Positions 51,810 to 60,990 of a DNA stretch of 64,000 nt are shown here, in pieces. The stretch lies in NCBI GenBank assembly GCA_033762375.1, contig JANRLQ010000026.1, positions 496,001 to 560,000 of the forward strand, read 5' to 3'. Position numbers and translations under genes: made by a program. Below the pieces are notes generated by a model. The model did no database searches and was not told the DNA's origin. It was given only the letters and a program-made list of their open reading frames with translations. Source of the stretch: RDXT01 sp033762375. GTDB lineage: Bacteria > Bacteroidota > Bacteroidia > J057. Position 1 is the stretch's first letter. Every line of letters begins with the position of its first letter.

Positions 51810-53765
51810 TTAGGGTAGTTTTCTGATGACTATCTGCTCTGCTTCTTTTTGAGCGATCATGTCAAAGAGGGCACGGATCGCCTCATACTCATCGGGCATA
51901 TAGAAGGGCCTGCGTATCTGGTAGGTACTCATTACCTGGACCATATTGCCCATTACAGAGGCGTTGTACTGAAAGGTTGCCGACTTATCCGGCACGGAGG
52001 CACGGGTAGGTTTGGGTATGGACTCAATCGCGTACCCCTCCGGAATGGTAAAGGACATGACAAACCGCTCCTGCCTGTTACATCCGAAATCTATCGGATA
52101 CCTGCGCTCGGGCTCGCTGAACGGATTTTTTTTGAGCTGCTCAAACAAGACCGGCTGCACATAGATAAATTCTCCTGCCGTAGTGACATAGTCTGTACTG
52201 GTGAAGTGACTGCTGATTTCAACAGGCAGGTCTGGATTTTCCTGGTTTTTGCAGACCGGCTCCTGAAGTTCAGTTGCCGTTGCGTCTGACAGGATATTTT
52301 CTTTCAGGTATTTGTCCAGGTCTTTTTCATAGGAATCAAGCTCACGCCTCGCCTCAGGGGCAAAGTATCCCGCATACTTGAGGGTCATATTGCCATCGAG
52401 TGTGCCGTCCGTCGTCAGGCTGGCAATGACCTGCACCTGATGGTCGTACTGAAACCGGGATGAAACCGCCACAAAATCATACCCTGAGCCGGAGACCATG
52501 AAGCCCGGCCCGTTGAGGTCGTTGTACGGCAGCAGATTCCAGGGATGCTGGCTGGCTGCCAGGTCCAGCATCAGGGTGTCCTTGCCATGGATCACCCGCG
52601 CAATGGTATGATTGAACTGGCCGAGTCGGGGGTATAACGTCTGCACCATCTCCTGCGTGCGGCGGCTGATCAGCACGGGGTTGGCCTCCATGCCGGCGGC
52701 ACGTGCCAGAGAAACCAGCAGCAGGTTGAGCGCGGCTCCATTGCCTGTTTTGTTTTTCAGGATCTCCTTTTTTATGTTATTACCGACGATACCGTACCGG
52801 CCAGACCAGTCTACCTCTTCGCGGAGGTATCTGGCGATGGCGGCCAGGGTATCCTTATCGCCGGTCTTCGCCAGGAGGGTTGCCAGCATTTCACGGGTAT
52901 CGTTGCTTTCTTTCAGATACCCGCCGAAGTAGTCACTTTCTATCAATTCACTCCTGATCTTACCCCAGCTGTTGGAGAAGTCCTGGTAGTAACCCGGCAG
53001 GGTGATATTTGTCAGTTGGAAATCCACATGGAAGGCATAATTCAGAAAATTACCCATATACGGCTCCCGCACGAAGGCCGGAATGTCGTTTACGCTGTAT
53101 ATCCACTGGTTGCCAGGCAGGCTGCCTGCAGTATAGGCATTTTCTTTCTGGTTGATAGGCATGAGATTGCCCCGGAACAGGGGATTGTACCGGAATCCGG
53201 TCGGTACATTGATCGTCAGTTCACTGTACACCGTAGGGTGTAGGTTTTGGAAGTACCAGGTCTTCAGGAAAACAGGATCTTCGTCGTAGTACTGGTACAT
53301 GATATCTATCACAGATCCCTCGCGCACATTGGGCATCGTGAACTTGCGCGCGTGGAGTCCGGGACCTATTTCTTCGTCAAAAATGCCCTCTTTTTCCAGC
53401 TTTGACTCGACGACAGCTCCGTTTTCATAGTTAAGTGTAACCCCCTTGATACCGGAGACCCCTTCAGAACTGATAAAATACTCAATCTCCCGGCTGGCCA
53501 GGTCGTCAATGACACCGGCAGACAAAATTTTGATCCGGTAGTGGAAGTCGTAGATCGCCTTGAACTTATCCCCGATCACATCAAAGGTGATCCGGCACTC
53601 GTCAAGCAGGTACACTGCGGCAGCCCCGGAGTCAGGCTGGAAAGTAGTCATGCTGACATAGTCTTCCTCGACCTTGCCCAGGGCGCGGGATTTAGGCTGT
53701 GCATGGAGTGGCTGGATACAGGCCATGAGGGCCACCACCAGACCGGTGTGGAGCAGGTGTCTCAT
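51810..53765 (-). CDS. Exported DUF3857/transglutaminase-like protein
   Basis: 651 residues. Signal peptide (MRHLLHTGLVVALMACIQPLHAQ), DUF3857 domain (about 40-210, YRIKILSAGVIDDLASREI, GSVIDIMYQYYDEDP), a transglutaminase-like domain (about 285-400) and a C-terminal DUF3858-like beta domain. In the transglutaminase core the usual catalytic Cys position reads TGNGAALNLLLVSLARAAGM, with no Cys, while NHTIARV and LDLAAS keep the His and Asp, so it is likely non-catalytic. The ATG at 53765 gives the signal. Function of the family is unknown. Confidence 0.9.
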   Translation of the reverse strand: MRHLLHTGLVVALMACIQPLHAQPKSRALGKVEEDYVSMTTFQPDSGAAAVYLLDECRITFDVIGDKFKAIYDFHYRIKILSAGVIDDLASREIEYFISSEGVSGIKGVTLNYENGAVVESKLEKEGIFDEEIGPGLHARKFTMPNVREGSVIDIMYQYYDEDPVFLKTWYFQNLHPTVYSELTINVPTGFRYNPLFRGNLMPINQKENAYTAGSLPGNQWIYSVNDIPAFVREPYMGNFLNYAFHVDFQLTNITLPGYYQDFSNSWGKIRSELIESDYFGGYLKESNDTREMLATLLAKTGDKDTLAAIARYLREEVDWSGRYGIVGNNIKKEILKNKTGNGAALNLLLVSLARAAGMEANPVLISRRTQEMVQTLYPRLGQFNHTIARVIHGKDTLMLDLAASQHPWNLLPYNDLNGPGFMVSGSGYDFVAVSSRFQYDHQVQVIASLTTDGTLDGNMTLKYAGYFAPEARRELDSYEKDLDKYLKENILSDATATELQEPVCKNQENPDLPVEISSHFTSTDYVTTAGEFIYVQPVLFEQLKKNPFSEPERRYPIDFGCNRQERFVMSFTIPEGYAIESIPKPTRASVPDKSATFQYNASVMGNMVQVMSTYQIRRPFYMPDEYEAIRALFDMIAQKEAEQIVIRKLP

Positions 53766-53905
53766 ATAGAAGCGAAGTAAATAGGTTGGCTGAAGCAAGG
53801 AGCAACAGGTGAAAGTGGTAGTAATTTCAGATATTGAGTGATATAATCAAAAAAATCCACAGAAAATATTTTTTAAAAGAGCTGATTTAAGCCACACAAT
53901 AGCAA

Positions 53906-53931
53906 AATAGCCACCCGAAAGGGTGGCTATT
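53906..53931. terminator. Intrinsic terminator of the CESA-like gene
   Basis: AATAGCCACCC pairs perfectly with GGGTGGCTATT around GAAA. It lies 31 bases beyond the minus-strand stop at 53962. Confidence 0.85.
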
Positions 53932-53961
53932 GTTATGTTGTACGTGTGTGGAGATTAAAAC

Positions 53962-55455
53962 TCAGGCCTTGTTGAGGGCATGGCGGAAGCTGTAATACCC
54001 GACCGCCCCAAACCCGAGCATCTGCATCAGCATAAAAGGCAGGATACTGAAGTCTTTAAACTTAAAACAAAGAACCACCCCAAAGGTAAAATACAAGGCC
54101 AGGATCAGCTCCGCATACACTGTCGGCTCGACTTTGCGGGTCTGATATTTGATGGCTGTCATTTTGTCTTTGCGATCCTTCAGGTTAAACTTAGGGGTAC
54201 GGATAAAAGGTGTCTTTTTGCCCAGGTATCCCTGTACGACTGCGATCGTATTGTGCAGGGAGAGCCCCATCGAGATCGAGAGGAAGGGGACATAGTGCAG
54301 GAGAAATCTCTTAAACCCGGCACTGAGACTTTTTTCGCGCCACACAAACGTGATCAGGTAAAGCGAAGCCAGGATCAGGAAGCTACAGAGGAGGGCCGCA
54401 ACAGGTGCGATCAGGAAATCCATCCGTCCTTCAAAGACCACATGTTTAATGTAGAGCAGCGGCACACTGGTCGCCCCAAACAGGAGAACCAAAATAAACA
54501 CGGAGCTGCTCATCAGGTGAAAGCTGCCATGCAGTTTTCGGAGGAGGGAGGCATCAGACTGCCAGAGGGTGCGCATCATCTTGCGGGCCACCTCGGCGCC
54601 TCCTTTCATCCAGCGGTACTGCTGTGACTTGATCGCGCCCATCTCTGCGGGAAGCTCGGCAGGTGCTCCGATCTCGTCCACATAACAAAACTTCCAGCCC
54701 TTGAGTTGAGCACGGTAGCTGAGGTCCAGGTCTTCTGTGAGCGTATCATGCTCCCAGCCACCCGCATCATAGATACAGGCTTTGCGCCATACGCCCGCCG
54801 TACCGTTGAAGTTCATGAACAGGGAACCGGAGTTGCGGCTAAACTGCTCCACTGTGAAGTGCGCATCCAGGTGAAATGCCTGGGCCTCTGTGAAGAGGGA
54901 GTAGTCTTGGTTGAGGTGCTCCCAGCGGGCTTGTACGACACCGATATTGTCCTCCGTAAAATTGGCCATGGTGGCCCGCAGGAAATTCGGGTTGGGCAGA
55001 AAATCTGCGTCAAAAATCGCAATAAATTCTCCCCGCGCAATTGAGAGGCCATAGTCCAGCGCACCAGCCTTGAAGCCTTCGCGCACAGGGCGGCGTACAT
55101 GCTCGATCTGAAGGCCTCCGGCTTTCAGCTGAGCAATTTTGCGGGCTGCAACCTCTACAGTTTCATCCGTAGAGTCATCAAGCAGCTGTACCTCAAACCG
55201 GTCGCGGGGGTAGTCCATCGCGTCCATAGAGTCCAGCAGGCGCTCTACAACGTAGAGTTCATTGAAAATCGGCAACTGAACCGTTACGAATGGCAGGTTG
55301 TCATTGCCGGTCAGCGGCGGTTCGGCATGTACCTTCTTGCGATTGCGCAGGAAAGTAATGATCAGGTGCAACTGCATGAAACTATAGATGACCGTGAGGG
55401 TCAACGTCACGCCATACACACCTAAAACCAAAAACTCGAAAATACGAATTAACAC
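53962..55455 (-). CDS. Processive family 2 glycosyltransferase, cellulose-synthase-like
   Basis: 497 residues. N-terminal span, then a GT-A domain with the processive-synthase set: LLDDSTDET, FDADFLP, TEDLDLSYRAQ and QQYRW. Four C-terminal spans follow. This is the CslA/mannan- or glucomannan-synthase-like group and should polymerise and export a polysaccharide. Start is a GTG at 55455, since no ATG lies before the first span. No PilZ or BcsB partner nearby. Confidence 0.92.
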   Translation of the reverse strand: MLIRIFEFLVLGVYGVTLTLTVIYSFMQLHLIITFLRNRKKVHAEPPLTGNDNLPFVTVQLPIFNELYVVERLLDSMDAMDYPRDRFEVQLLDDSTDETVEVAARKIAQLKAGGLQIEHVRRPVREGFKAGALDYGLSIARGEFIAIFDADFLPNPNFLRATMANFTEDNIGVVQARWEHLNQDYSLFTEAQAFHLDAHFTVEQFSRNSGSLFMNFNGTAGVWRKACIYDAGGWEHDTLTEDLDLSYRAQLKGWKFCYVDEIGAPAELPAEMGAIKSQQYRWMKGGAEVARKMMRTLWQSDASLLRKLHGSFHLMSSSVFILVLLFGATSVPLLYIKHVVFEGRMDFLIAPVAALLCSFLILASLYLITFVWREKSLSAGFKRFLLHYVPFLSISMGLSLHNTIAVVQGYLGKKTPFIRTPKFNLKDRKDKMTAIKYQTRKVEPTVYAELILALYFTFGVVLCFKFKDFSILPFMLMQMLGFGAVGYYSFRHALNKA

Positions 55456-55489
55456 GGCAGTTATCAGTTTACCCGATGCTTACAGGGTG

Positions 55490-55497
55490 CAAAACTA
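55490..55497 (-). promoter_or_regulatory. -7 element for the CESA-like gene
   Basis: Reads TAGTTTTG on the minus strand, an exact TAnnTTTG match 34 bases before the GTG start. The -33 element is unclear. Confidence 0.4.
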
Positions 55498-55525
55498 CGA
55501 AAAACCAAATCAATGAGTTGTGACT

Positions 55526-56242
55526 TCACAATAATTTAAAGATGGTCCACAGGATCTTGTAGCCGGCCATGATCGTACCTTTTACGGTTCCTGTTACCTT
55601 AGACACTCCGATGCGTGGTCTGTATCTGACCGGCACCTCGGTGCAGCGAAGCCCCTGTTTGGCGGCCTTCACCTGCATCTCCACAGTCCAGCCGTACGTC
55701 TTGTCCTGCATATCCAGGTCCATCAGGCTTTGATACCGTATAGCTCTGAAGGGTCCTAAATCGGTAAAACGCACGTTGTATAAAGTTCGGATCAGACGGG
55801 TTGCCAGCCAGTTACCGAAGATCTGCTGAGGTAACATAGAACCTTTGGCCCGCTTGCCCAGCGCCCTTGATCCGATTACCATATCGTAGCCTTCTGTAAG
55901 AATGGGTTGGATGAGTGTTGGCATCTCTTCCGGGTAGTCCGAGTAGTCACCATCCAAAAAAACCACAATATCGGGTTTCTGGTCTGCTGGCAGAGATTGC
56001 AGATAGGCGATACCTTTCAGACAGGCATTGCCGTACCCACGCGTAAGTTCTGTCAGCACAGTCGCGCCTGCTTCTGTGGCTCGGGCCACAGTATCATCGG
56101 TAGAGGCATTGTTTACGACGATAATCTCCTGTACCCATTCCGTAGGAATGTCGCGGATGACCTTGGGGATGGCGTCCGCTTCATTAAAAGCCGGAATGAT
56201 AACATATACCCGTAAATTACCAACCTCTTCTCCGTGCATCAT
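55526..56242 (-). CDS. Family 2 glycosyltransferase, DPM-like
   Basis: 238 residues. RVYVIIPAFNEADAIPKVI, VVNNASTDDTVA, VFLDGDYSDYPEEMP (acidic motif) and IGSRALGKRAKGSM resemble polyprenyl-phosphate mannosyl/glucosyl transferases. No C-terminal spans. The ATG at 56242 is used; ATG at 56239 and GTG at 56263 are alternatives. It precedes the CESA-like gene on the strand by 70 bases but each has its own -7-like site. Confidence 0.9.
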   Translation of the reverse strand: MMHGEEVGNLRVYVIIPAFNEADAIPKVIRDIPTEWVQEIIVVNNASTDDTVARATEAGATVLTELTRGYGNACLKGIAYLQSLPADQKPDIVVFLDGDYSDYPEEMPTLIQPILTEGYDMVIGSRALGKRAKGSMLPQQIFGNWLATRLIRTLYNVRFTDLGPFRAIRYQSLMDLDMQDKTYGWTVEMQVKAAKQGLRCTEVPVRYRPRIGVSKVTGTVKGTIMAGYKILWTIFKLL

Positions 56243-56310
56243 AGGTACGCCTGTCTGGTGCACAACCCGATTGTCAGGTGGGGGATTTCCTGACGATCAA
56301 TTGTCGGGGA

Positions 56311-56318
56311 CAAAGGTA
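56311..56318 (-). promoter_or_regulatory. -7 element for the DPM-like gene
   Basis: Reads TACCTTTG on the minus strand, 68 bases before the ATG. The -33 element is not clear. Confidence 0.4.
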
Positions 56319-56443
56319 TGTAAAATTTCGGAATTCATATATAAATTCCTGCAAGACATACGATAATCCCGGCAAGTGGTTGGTTTGTCCCGGTTTTATT
56401 GTGAATTTTGGGCAGCAGACCGCTATAGGCTGGTCCTGAAAAT

Positions 56444-57127
56444 ATGGCAGAAACGAGGTGGGAGGACCGGCTTGTGTTGCCGGATCAATCAAGTACCCTG
56501 GCTTTATGGCAAGTACCGGAGGTACCCCGTGCTGTCATGGCATTGGGGCACGGTGCCGGTACAGACATTACTCACCCTGTGATGGAGTCCCTCACCACGG
56601 TGCTGACGCAGGCTGGTGTGGGGGTTCTGCGGTACCGTTTTCCGTTTCGGGAGCGGGGAGGCGGACGAGACCGTGAGGTTGTGAGCCTGCGGACCGTCGC
56701 TGCGGCGGTGCAGCAGGCCGCTGCCCGGTATCCGGCTTTACCTTGTCTGGCGGGTGGACACTCTTTTGGAGGACGGATGACCTCACTGGCGGCGGCAGCG
56801 GGCAACCTGTCTGCTGTGTCCGGACTCATATTGTTTGCTTTTCCCCTGCATGCGCCCGGCAGTCCGGGTGTCACCCGTGCGGCGCATCTCGACAGGGTAG
56901 CGGTTCCCATGCTGTTTGTCTCCGGCACCCGTGATACATTTGCACGGGAGGATCTCCTGTCAGGTGTTATTGACGCGCTGGGTGACCGCGCCACCCGCTG
57001 TCGGCTGGATACTGTCACCCACGGCTACACGGCTGCACGGAATACCCAACTGCCTGGCGGCGATGTATTTGCTGCTATCCGGCAGGCTGTTGATGTTTGG
57101 TTAACGGATCTTTTACCCAGCGCCTGA
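56444..57127 (+). CDS. Alpha/beta hydrolase, KANL3/Tex30-like
   Basis: 227 residues. VMALGHGAGTDITHPVM (oxyanion region), nucleophile elbow GGHSFGGRM, acid region VSGTRDTFA and terminal His in VTHGYTA. This is the dienelactone-hydrolase-like/Tex30 subgroup. Substrate unknown. Six bases before the FAD oxidase gene, probably one transcript. Confidence 0.9.
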   Translation: MAETRWEDRLVLPDQSSTLALWQVPEVPRAVMALGHGAGTDITHPVMESLTTVLTQAGVGVLRYRFPFRERGGGRDREVVSLRTVAAAVQQAAARYPALPCLAGGHSFGGRMTSLAAAAGNLSAVSGLILFAFPLHAPGSPGVTRAAHLDRVAVPMLFVSGTRDTFAREDLLSGVIDALGDRATRCRLDTVTHGYTAARNTQLPGGDVFAAIRQAVDVWLTDLLPSA

Positions 57128-57133
57128 TACCTT

Positions 57134-58444
57134 ATGGCCATTACCAGTTGGGGCAAGTACCCCGTCTCTCATGCTCCGCTACTCACCTACAGGTCTGGTA
57201 TGTCACTCCCGGACGGGTGGATCGCCCGGGGTATGGGCCGCTCATACGGAGATTCTTCTCTGGGGCCACACATGATCTCCTCCCTGGCCCGGAACCGGAT
57301 GCTGGCGTTTGACCCGGAGACAGGCGTACTGACCTGTGAGGCCGGGTTGACCTTTGATGATTTGCTCCGGGTGATGGTCCCGAAGGGTTGGTTCCCTCCC
57401 GTGACTCCGGGCACCCGTTTTGTGACCATGGGCGGGGCGCTGGCCTCGGATATACATGGTAAAAATCATCACCGGGAAGGGGCTTTTTCACGGCATGTCC
57501 TGAGTTTTGACCTGCTGACAGGTGCCGGCGAGGTCATTCATTGCTCCCGGAGCTCCAATCCTGAAATTTTTAGGGCCACAGCTGGTGGTATGGGCCTCAC
57601 AGGCATGATCCTGCGGCTGACCATACGCCTGCGACCTATCGAGACCAGCGCTATCCGGGTGGAGTCTGTCAAAGCTGCCAATCTGGATGAGATTCTCAGC
57701 ATGTTTGATGATTTTGAGACGGCCACCTATACAGTCGCCTGGATTGATTGTATATCTGGCGGGGCCCATCTCGGGCGCAGCATCCTCCTGTCTGGTGAAC
57801 ATGCATCCCGGGATGAGGTCGCAGGTACGGCCTGGGATGCAGCTCCGCTTTTGTTGCCCCGGAAACCCCGGATCAGTGTACCCCTGGACTTACCTGCCTG
57901 GACCCTGAACCGGTTTAGCATCGCGGCCTTTAATACGCTGTACTACCACAAGCAGCTTTCGCGCAAAAAAATGGGTATGGCGGACTATGAGGGATTTTTT
58001 TATCCGCTGGATGCCATTTTGCACTGGAACCGCATATATGGCCGTAAGGGTTTCACCCAGTACCAATTTGTGGTGCCCCGTGCAGTGGGACGGACAGCTG
58101 TGCAGGACGTACTCCACCGGGTACAGAGGGCTGGGGTTGGTTCATTTCTTTCTGTACTCAAGCTGCTCGGTGAGCCAGAAGGTATGATTGCTTTTCCACA
58201 GGCAGGATATACCCTGACGCTGGATTTTCCGATCAGCGACCGGCTGTTTCCCCTGCTGGATACCCTGGATGAGGTCGTATGTGGGTATGGCGGACGTGTC
58301 TATCTGACCAAGGATGTCCGGCTCCGGGCGGAGACCCTGGCGCGTATGTATCCGGAACTGGATGCCTTCAAGGCAATCGTTCGGGAGCTTGACCCGCAGG
58401 GGCATATCAAGTCCCTGCAAGGGATGCGGCTGGGACTCTGCTGA
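57134..58444 (+). CDS. FAD-linked oxidase, DprE1-like
   Basis: 436 residues, VAO fold. FAD-binding ARGMGRSYGDSSL, TPGTRFVTMGGALASDIHGKN and TAGGMGLTGMI match decaprenylphosphoryl-ribose oxidase-like proteins, which oxidise the C2 hydroxyl of lipid-linked pentose. The DprE2 reductase partner is not adjacent. Two GT2 enzymes lie upstream on the other strand, so a role in envelope glycolipid synthesis is reasonable. Its stop abuts the convergent biotin-carrier gene. Confidence 0.9.
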   Translation: MAITSWGKYPVSHAPLLTYRSGMSLPDGWIARGMGRSYGDSSLGPHMISSLARNRMLAFDPETGVLTCEAGLTFDDLLRVMVPKGWFPPVTPGTRFVTMGGALASDIHGKNHHREGAFSRHVLSFDLLTGAGEVIHCSRSSNPEIFRATAGGMGLTGMILRLTIRLRPIETSAIRVESVKAANLDEILSMFDDFETATYTVAWIDCISGGAHLGRSILLSGEHASRDEVAGTAWDAAPLLLPRKPRISVPLDLPAWTLNRFSIAAFNTLYYHKQLSRKKMGMADYEGFFYPLDAILHWNRIYGRKGFTQYQFVVPRAVGRTAVQDVLHRVQRAGVGSFLSVLKLLGEPEGMIAFPQAGYTLTLDFPISDRLFPLLDTLDEVVCGYGGRVYLTKDVRLRAETLARMYPELDAFKAIVRELDPQGHIKSLQGMRLGLC

Positions 58445-58942
58445 TTATTCGAAGGAGATCAGGCGCTCACCTTTTTCTACAGACTGTTTTTCCTGCACGT
58501 GAATCTGGGCCACAACACCCGGAGCAGTAGCCTTGATCATATTCTCCATTTTCATGGCTTCCAGGATCAGGACAGGGTCGCCTTTTTGTACGGTGTCACC
58601 AGGTTGTACTTTGATGCTGTGGATGAGGCCCGGCATAGGCGCCTTGAGGACATCTGCTTTTTTGGTCAGGGTCTGCTCCATACCCAGGGCTTTCAGCATC
58701 CGGGTGGTGCGTGAGGTCAGGTGGAGGGTGGTTTCTTTGCCATTGACCCGGAGCGTGACGGTCTGGTTGTCCGGATCGGTGGCCATCACCAATACCTGAT
58801 ACCGCTGGTGGTTGAGGGTCACGTCCCAGGTATAGGCGTCGCGCCGGGTGATCTCGGGCTGTACAGGGGCCCCGTCTACCGTCCAGCCATCTGGGCCCAC
58901 GGCAAGTGCAAAGGTATGCTGATCTACTTGTATCTCAGTCAT
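58445..58942 (-). CDS. Biotin/lipoyl-domain carrier protein of an acyl-CoA carboxylase
   Basis: 165 residues. The C-terminal ~75 residues form a biotinyl domain with the attachment motif EAMKMEN (Lys biotinylated), preceded by KAPMPGLIHSIKVQPGDTVQ. The N-terminal half is the linker domain seen in the gamma subunit of propionyl/methylmalonyl-CoA-type carboxylases. Carboxylase subunits are not in the window. Confidence 0.93.
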   Translation of the reverse strand: MTEIQVDQHTFALAVGPDGWTVDGAPVQPEITRRDAYTWDVTLNHQRYQVLVMATDPDNQTVTLRVNGKETTLHLTSRTTRMLKALGMEQTLTKKADVLKAPMPGLIHSIKVQPGDTVQKGDPVLILEAMKMENMIKATAPGVVAQIHVQEKQSVEKGERLISFE

Positions 58943-58966
58943 ATAACGTGAAATAGGGGGTTCGGC

Positions 58967-59713
58967 TCAGATAGAAAAAAGCTTGATGACTACCCGTCTG
59001 TTGAGACGCCGTACAGCCTCTGTAGGATCTGTGCGGATGGGGGCACTCGCACCGCGCCCGATCGCGAGTATCTGGGCTCCGCTGATGCCCCGGGTCTCCA
59101 GCTCGCGGGCTACGCCCGCAGCCCGCTGGGTGCTAATCTCCCAGAGACGGTTGCTGACCTGGGTTGTATCCCGGCTCATCCGCTCATCCGCGTCAGCATG
59201 ACCTTCTACATAGATCAGCAGGCGGGGCCAGCGACGCAGCTCCCGGGCGATGATATCCAGCCGGGCTTTGTCCTTATCACTCAGCACGATCTCACCTGTA
59301 CCAAAAAGCATGTAGTCTGTGAGCTGGTACAGTTTGGTGCCGGTTCGGCTCAGATTGAGCTCAGGGTTTTGGGCCAGAGCTTGCCAGTCTACCGGGACCG
59401 CGGTTTCGCTGCCAGGGGTGCCGGGTTTTTTAAGCGCTTCGGCGAGTGCCTCCAGCGATACATTCTGGAGTGGGTCCTGGTTGCGGGTATAGTCGTTTAG
59501 TACGGTACGCGGATCCAGGTATTTGTAATATAGAGAGTCTATATAAGACTGTAGCCGGGCGGACTTTTGCTCTTCCTTCTTGTAGAGGTCCTGAAGTTCG
59601 TAATACCGGTACGACATCTCCTCGTACCGGTCCTGTGGTACACAGCCTGTCATACCCCCCATTAGCAGGGCTATCATGGACAATCGTGCAAGGGATACAT
59701 GAACTCCGGCCAT
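58967..59713 (-). CDS. OmpA-family lipoprotein
   Basis: 248 residues. Lipobox MTGC near residue 24, a coiled-coil-prone stretch (YRYYELQDLYKKEEQKSARLQSY), and an OmpA C-terminal peptidoglycan-binding domain (LLIYVEGHADADERM, LWEISTQRAAGVARELETRGI, AIGRGASAP, NRRVVIKL). It ties the outer or inner membrane to the cell wall, MotB/Pal style. 24 bases upstream of the biotin-carrier gene. Confidence 0.93.
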   Translation of the reverse strand: MAGVHVSLARLSMIALLMGGMTGCVPQDRYEEMSYRYYELQDLYKKEEQKSARLQSYIDSLYYKYLDPRTVLNDYTRNQDPLQNVSLEALAEALKKPGTPGSETAVPVDWQALAQNPELNLSRTGTKLYQLTDYMLFGTGEIVLSDKDKARLDIIARELRRWPRLLIYVEGHADADERMSRDTTQVSNRLWEISTQRAAGVARELETRGISGAQILAIGRGASAPIRTDPTEAVRRLNRRVVIKLFSI

Positions 59714-59783
59714 GAGCGATAAATCGGGCTTAGGAATGGATTTCCTGCAAATTAAAGAAAAATATCGCGCTGCGACGCTTTCA

Positions 59784-59814
59784 TTTGGGTTTTGGGTACT
59801 GAGCCCTTAATTTG
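59784..59814 (+). promoter_or_regulatory. Possible promoter for the M42 peptidase gene
   Basis: TTTG at 59784-59787, nineteen bases, then TTAATTTG at 59807-59814, one mismatch from TAnnTTTG. 83 bases upstream of the ATG. Confidence 0.35.
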
Positions 59815-59897
59815 CCTGACTTGTATCAGAAAAAACCTGCCCCGGCGGACCTGAAGGCAGACATAACCAGTTGTGTGTTAATAATTTGTATTTTAAT

Positions 59898-60938
59898 ATG
59901 AATCTGAATATCCCACTGCTGCAGGAGTTGTGTATGGCACCAGGTGCCCCTGGCAGCGAAATGGCCGTGCGGCATATTGTACTCCGGGAGCTGGAGGGAC
60001 AGGTAGATGAGGTCAGGACAGATCACATGGGAAACGTCATCGCGCTCCGCCGGGGCCGGGAAGCCCGCCGGGTAATGGCCGCTGCACACATGGATGAGAT
60101 TGCTTTTATGGTCACCCATATTGATAAGGATGGGTTTGCCCGGTTTCATCCGCTGGGCGGATTTGACCCCAAGACCCTCACGGCCCAGCGGGTGATCGTA
60201 CATGGCAGGCAAGACCTGATAGGCGTAATGGGCACCCGGCCTATACACCTGATGTCTGCCGACGACCGTAACAAACCTGCCAAACTCTCAGACTATTATA
60301 TAGACTTTGGGATGCCCGGTGATCGGGTCCGGGAAATCGTCAGGGTGGGCGACCGGGTGACGCGCGAGCGGGATATGATCCTGCTGGGAGACTGTGTTTC
60401 GACTAAGTCGCTGGACAACCGCGTCTCGGTGTTTATTTTGCTGGAGGCGCTGCGGCAGATGGGGCCCGTGCCGTATGATTTTTATGCATGTTTTACGGTG
60501 CAGGAAGAGGTAGGCCTCAGGGGGGCCACTACAGCTACCCGGCAGATCAATCCGGAGTTTGGGTTTGGACTGGATACTACCATCGCCAATGATCTTCCCG
60601 GAGCCGCAGAGCATGAAAAAATCACCAGCCTGGGTGCCGGAGCTGCCATCAAAATCCTGGACGGTTCTGTGATTTCGGACGTGCGGATGGTGCGTTATCT
60701 GGAGGAGGTGGCCCAGCGGCAGGGGATAGCCTGGCAGTCGGAGATCCTGACGGCAGGTGGTACGGACACCGGCGCGATCCAGCGCTCAGGGGACGGGGCG
60801 ATAGCAGGTTGTATTTCAGTGCCTACCCGGCATATTCATTCCGTCGTCGAGATGTGTCACCTCGGCGATATCAGGGCCTGTATAGATCTGCTGACCCATG
60901 CAGTGATATCATTGGACCAGTTTTCGCATAGCTGGTAG
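59898..60938 (+). CDS. M42-family glutamyl-aminopeptidase-like enzyme
   Basis: 346 residues, cytosolic di-metal peptidase. AHMDEIAFMVTHID, VSTKSLDNRVSVFILLEAL, VQEEVGLRGATTATR (metal Glu and base), DTTIAND and ISVPTRHIHSVVEM. The family forms tetrahedral dodecamers that degrade short peptides. The ATG at 59898 is used; an earlier in-frame start at 59871 is possible. Followed 52 bases later by purine nucleoside phosphorylase. Confidence 0.94.
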   Translation: MNLNIPLLQELCMAPGAPGSEMAVRHIVLRELEGQVDEVRTDHMGNVIALRRGREARRVMAAAHMDEIAFMVTHIDKDGFARFHPLGGFDPKTLTAQRVIVHGRQDLIGVMGTRPIHLMSADDRNKPAKLSDYYIDFGMPGDRVREIVRVGDRVTRERDMILLGDCVSTKSLDNRVSVFILLEALRQMGPVPYDFYACFTVQEEVGLRGATTATRQINPEFGFGLDTTIANDLPGAAEHEKITSLGAGAAIKILDGSVISDVRMVRYLEEVAQRQGIAWQSEILTAGGTDTGAIQRSGDGAIAGCISVPTRHIHSVVEMCHLGDIRACIDLLTHAVISLDQFSHSW

Positions 60939-60990
60939 GATCTCTGGTTTTTTATGTACCCTCACTTTATTTTTCAGGCAATAAGCGACT

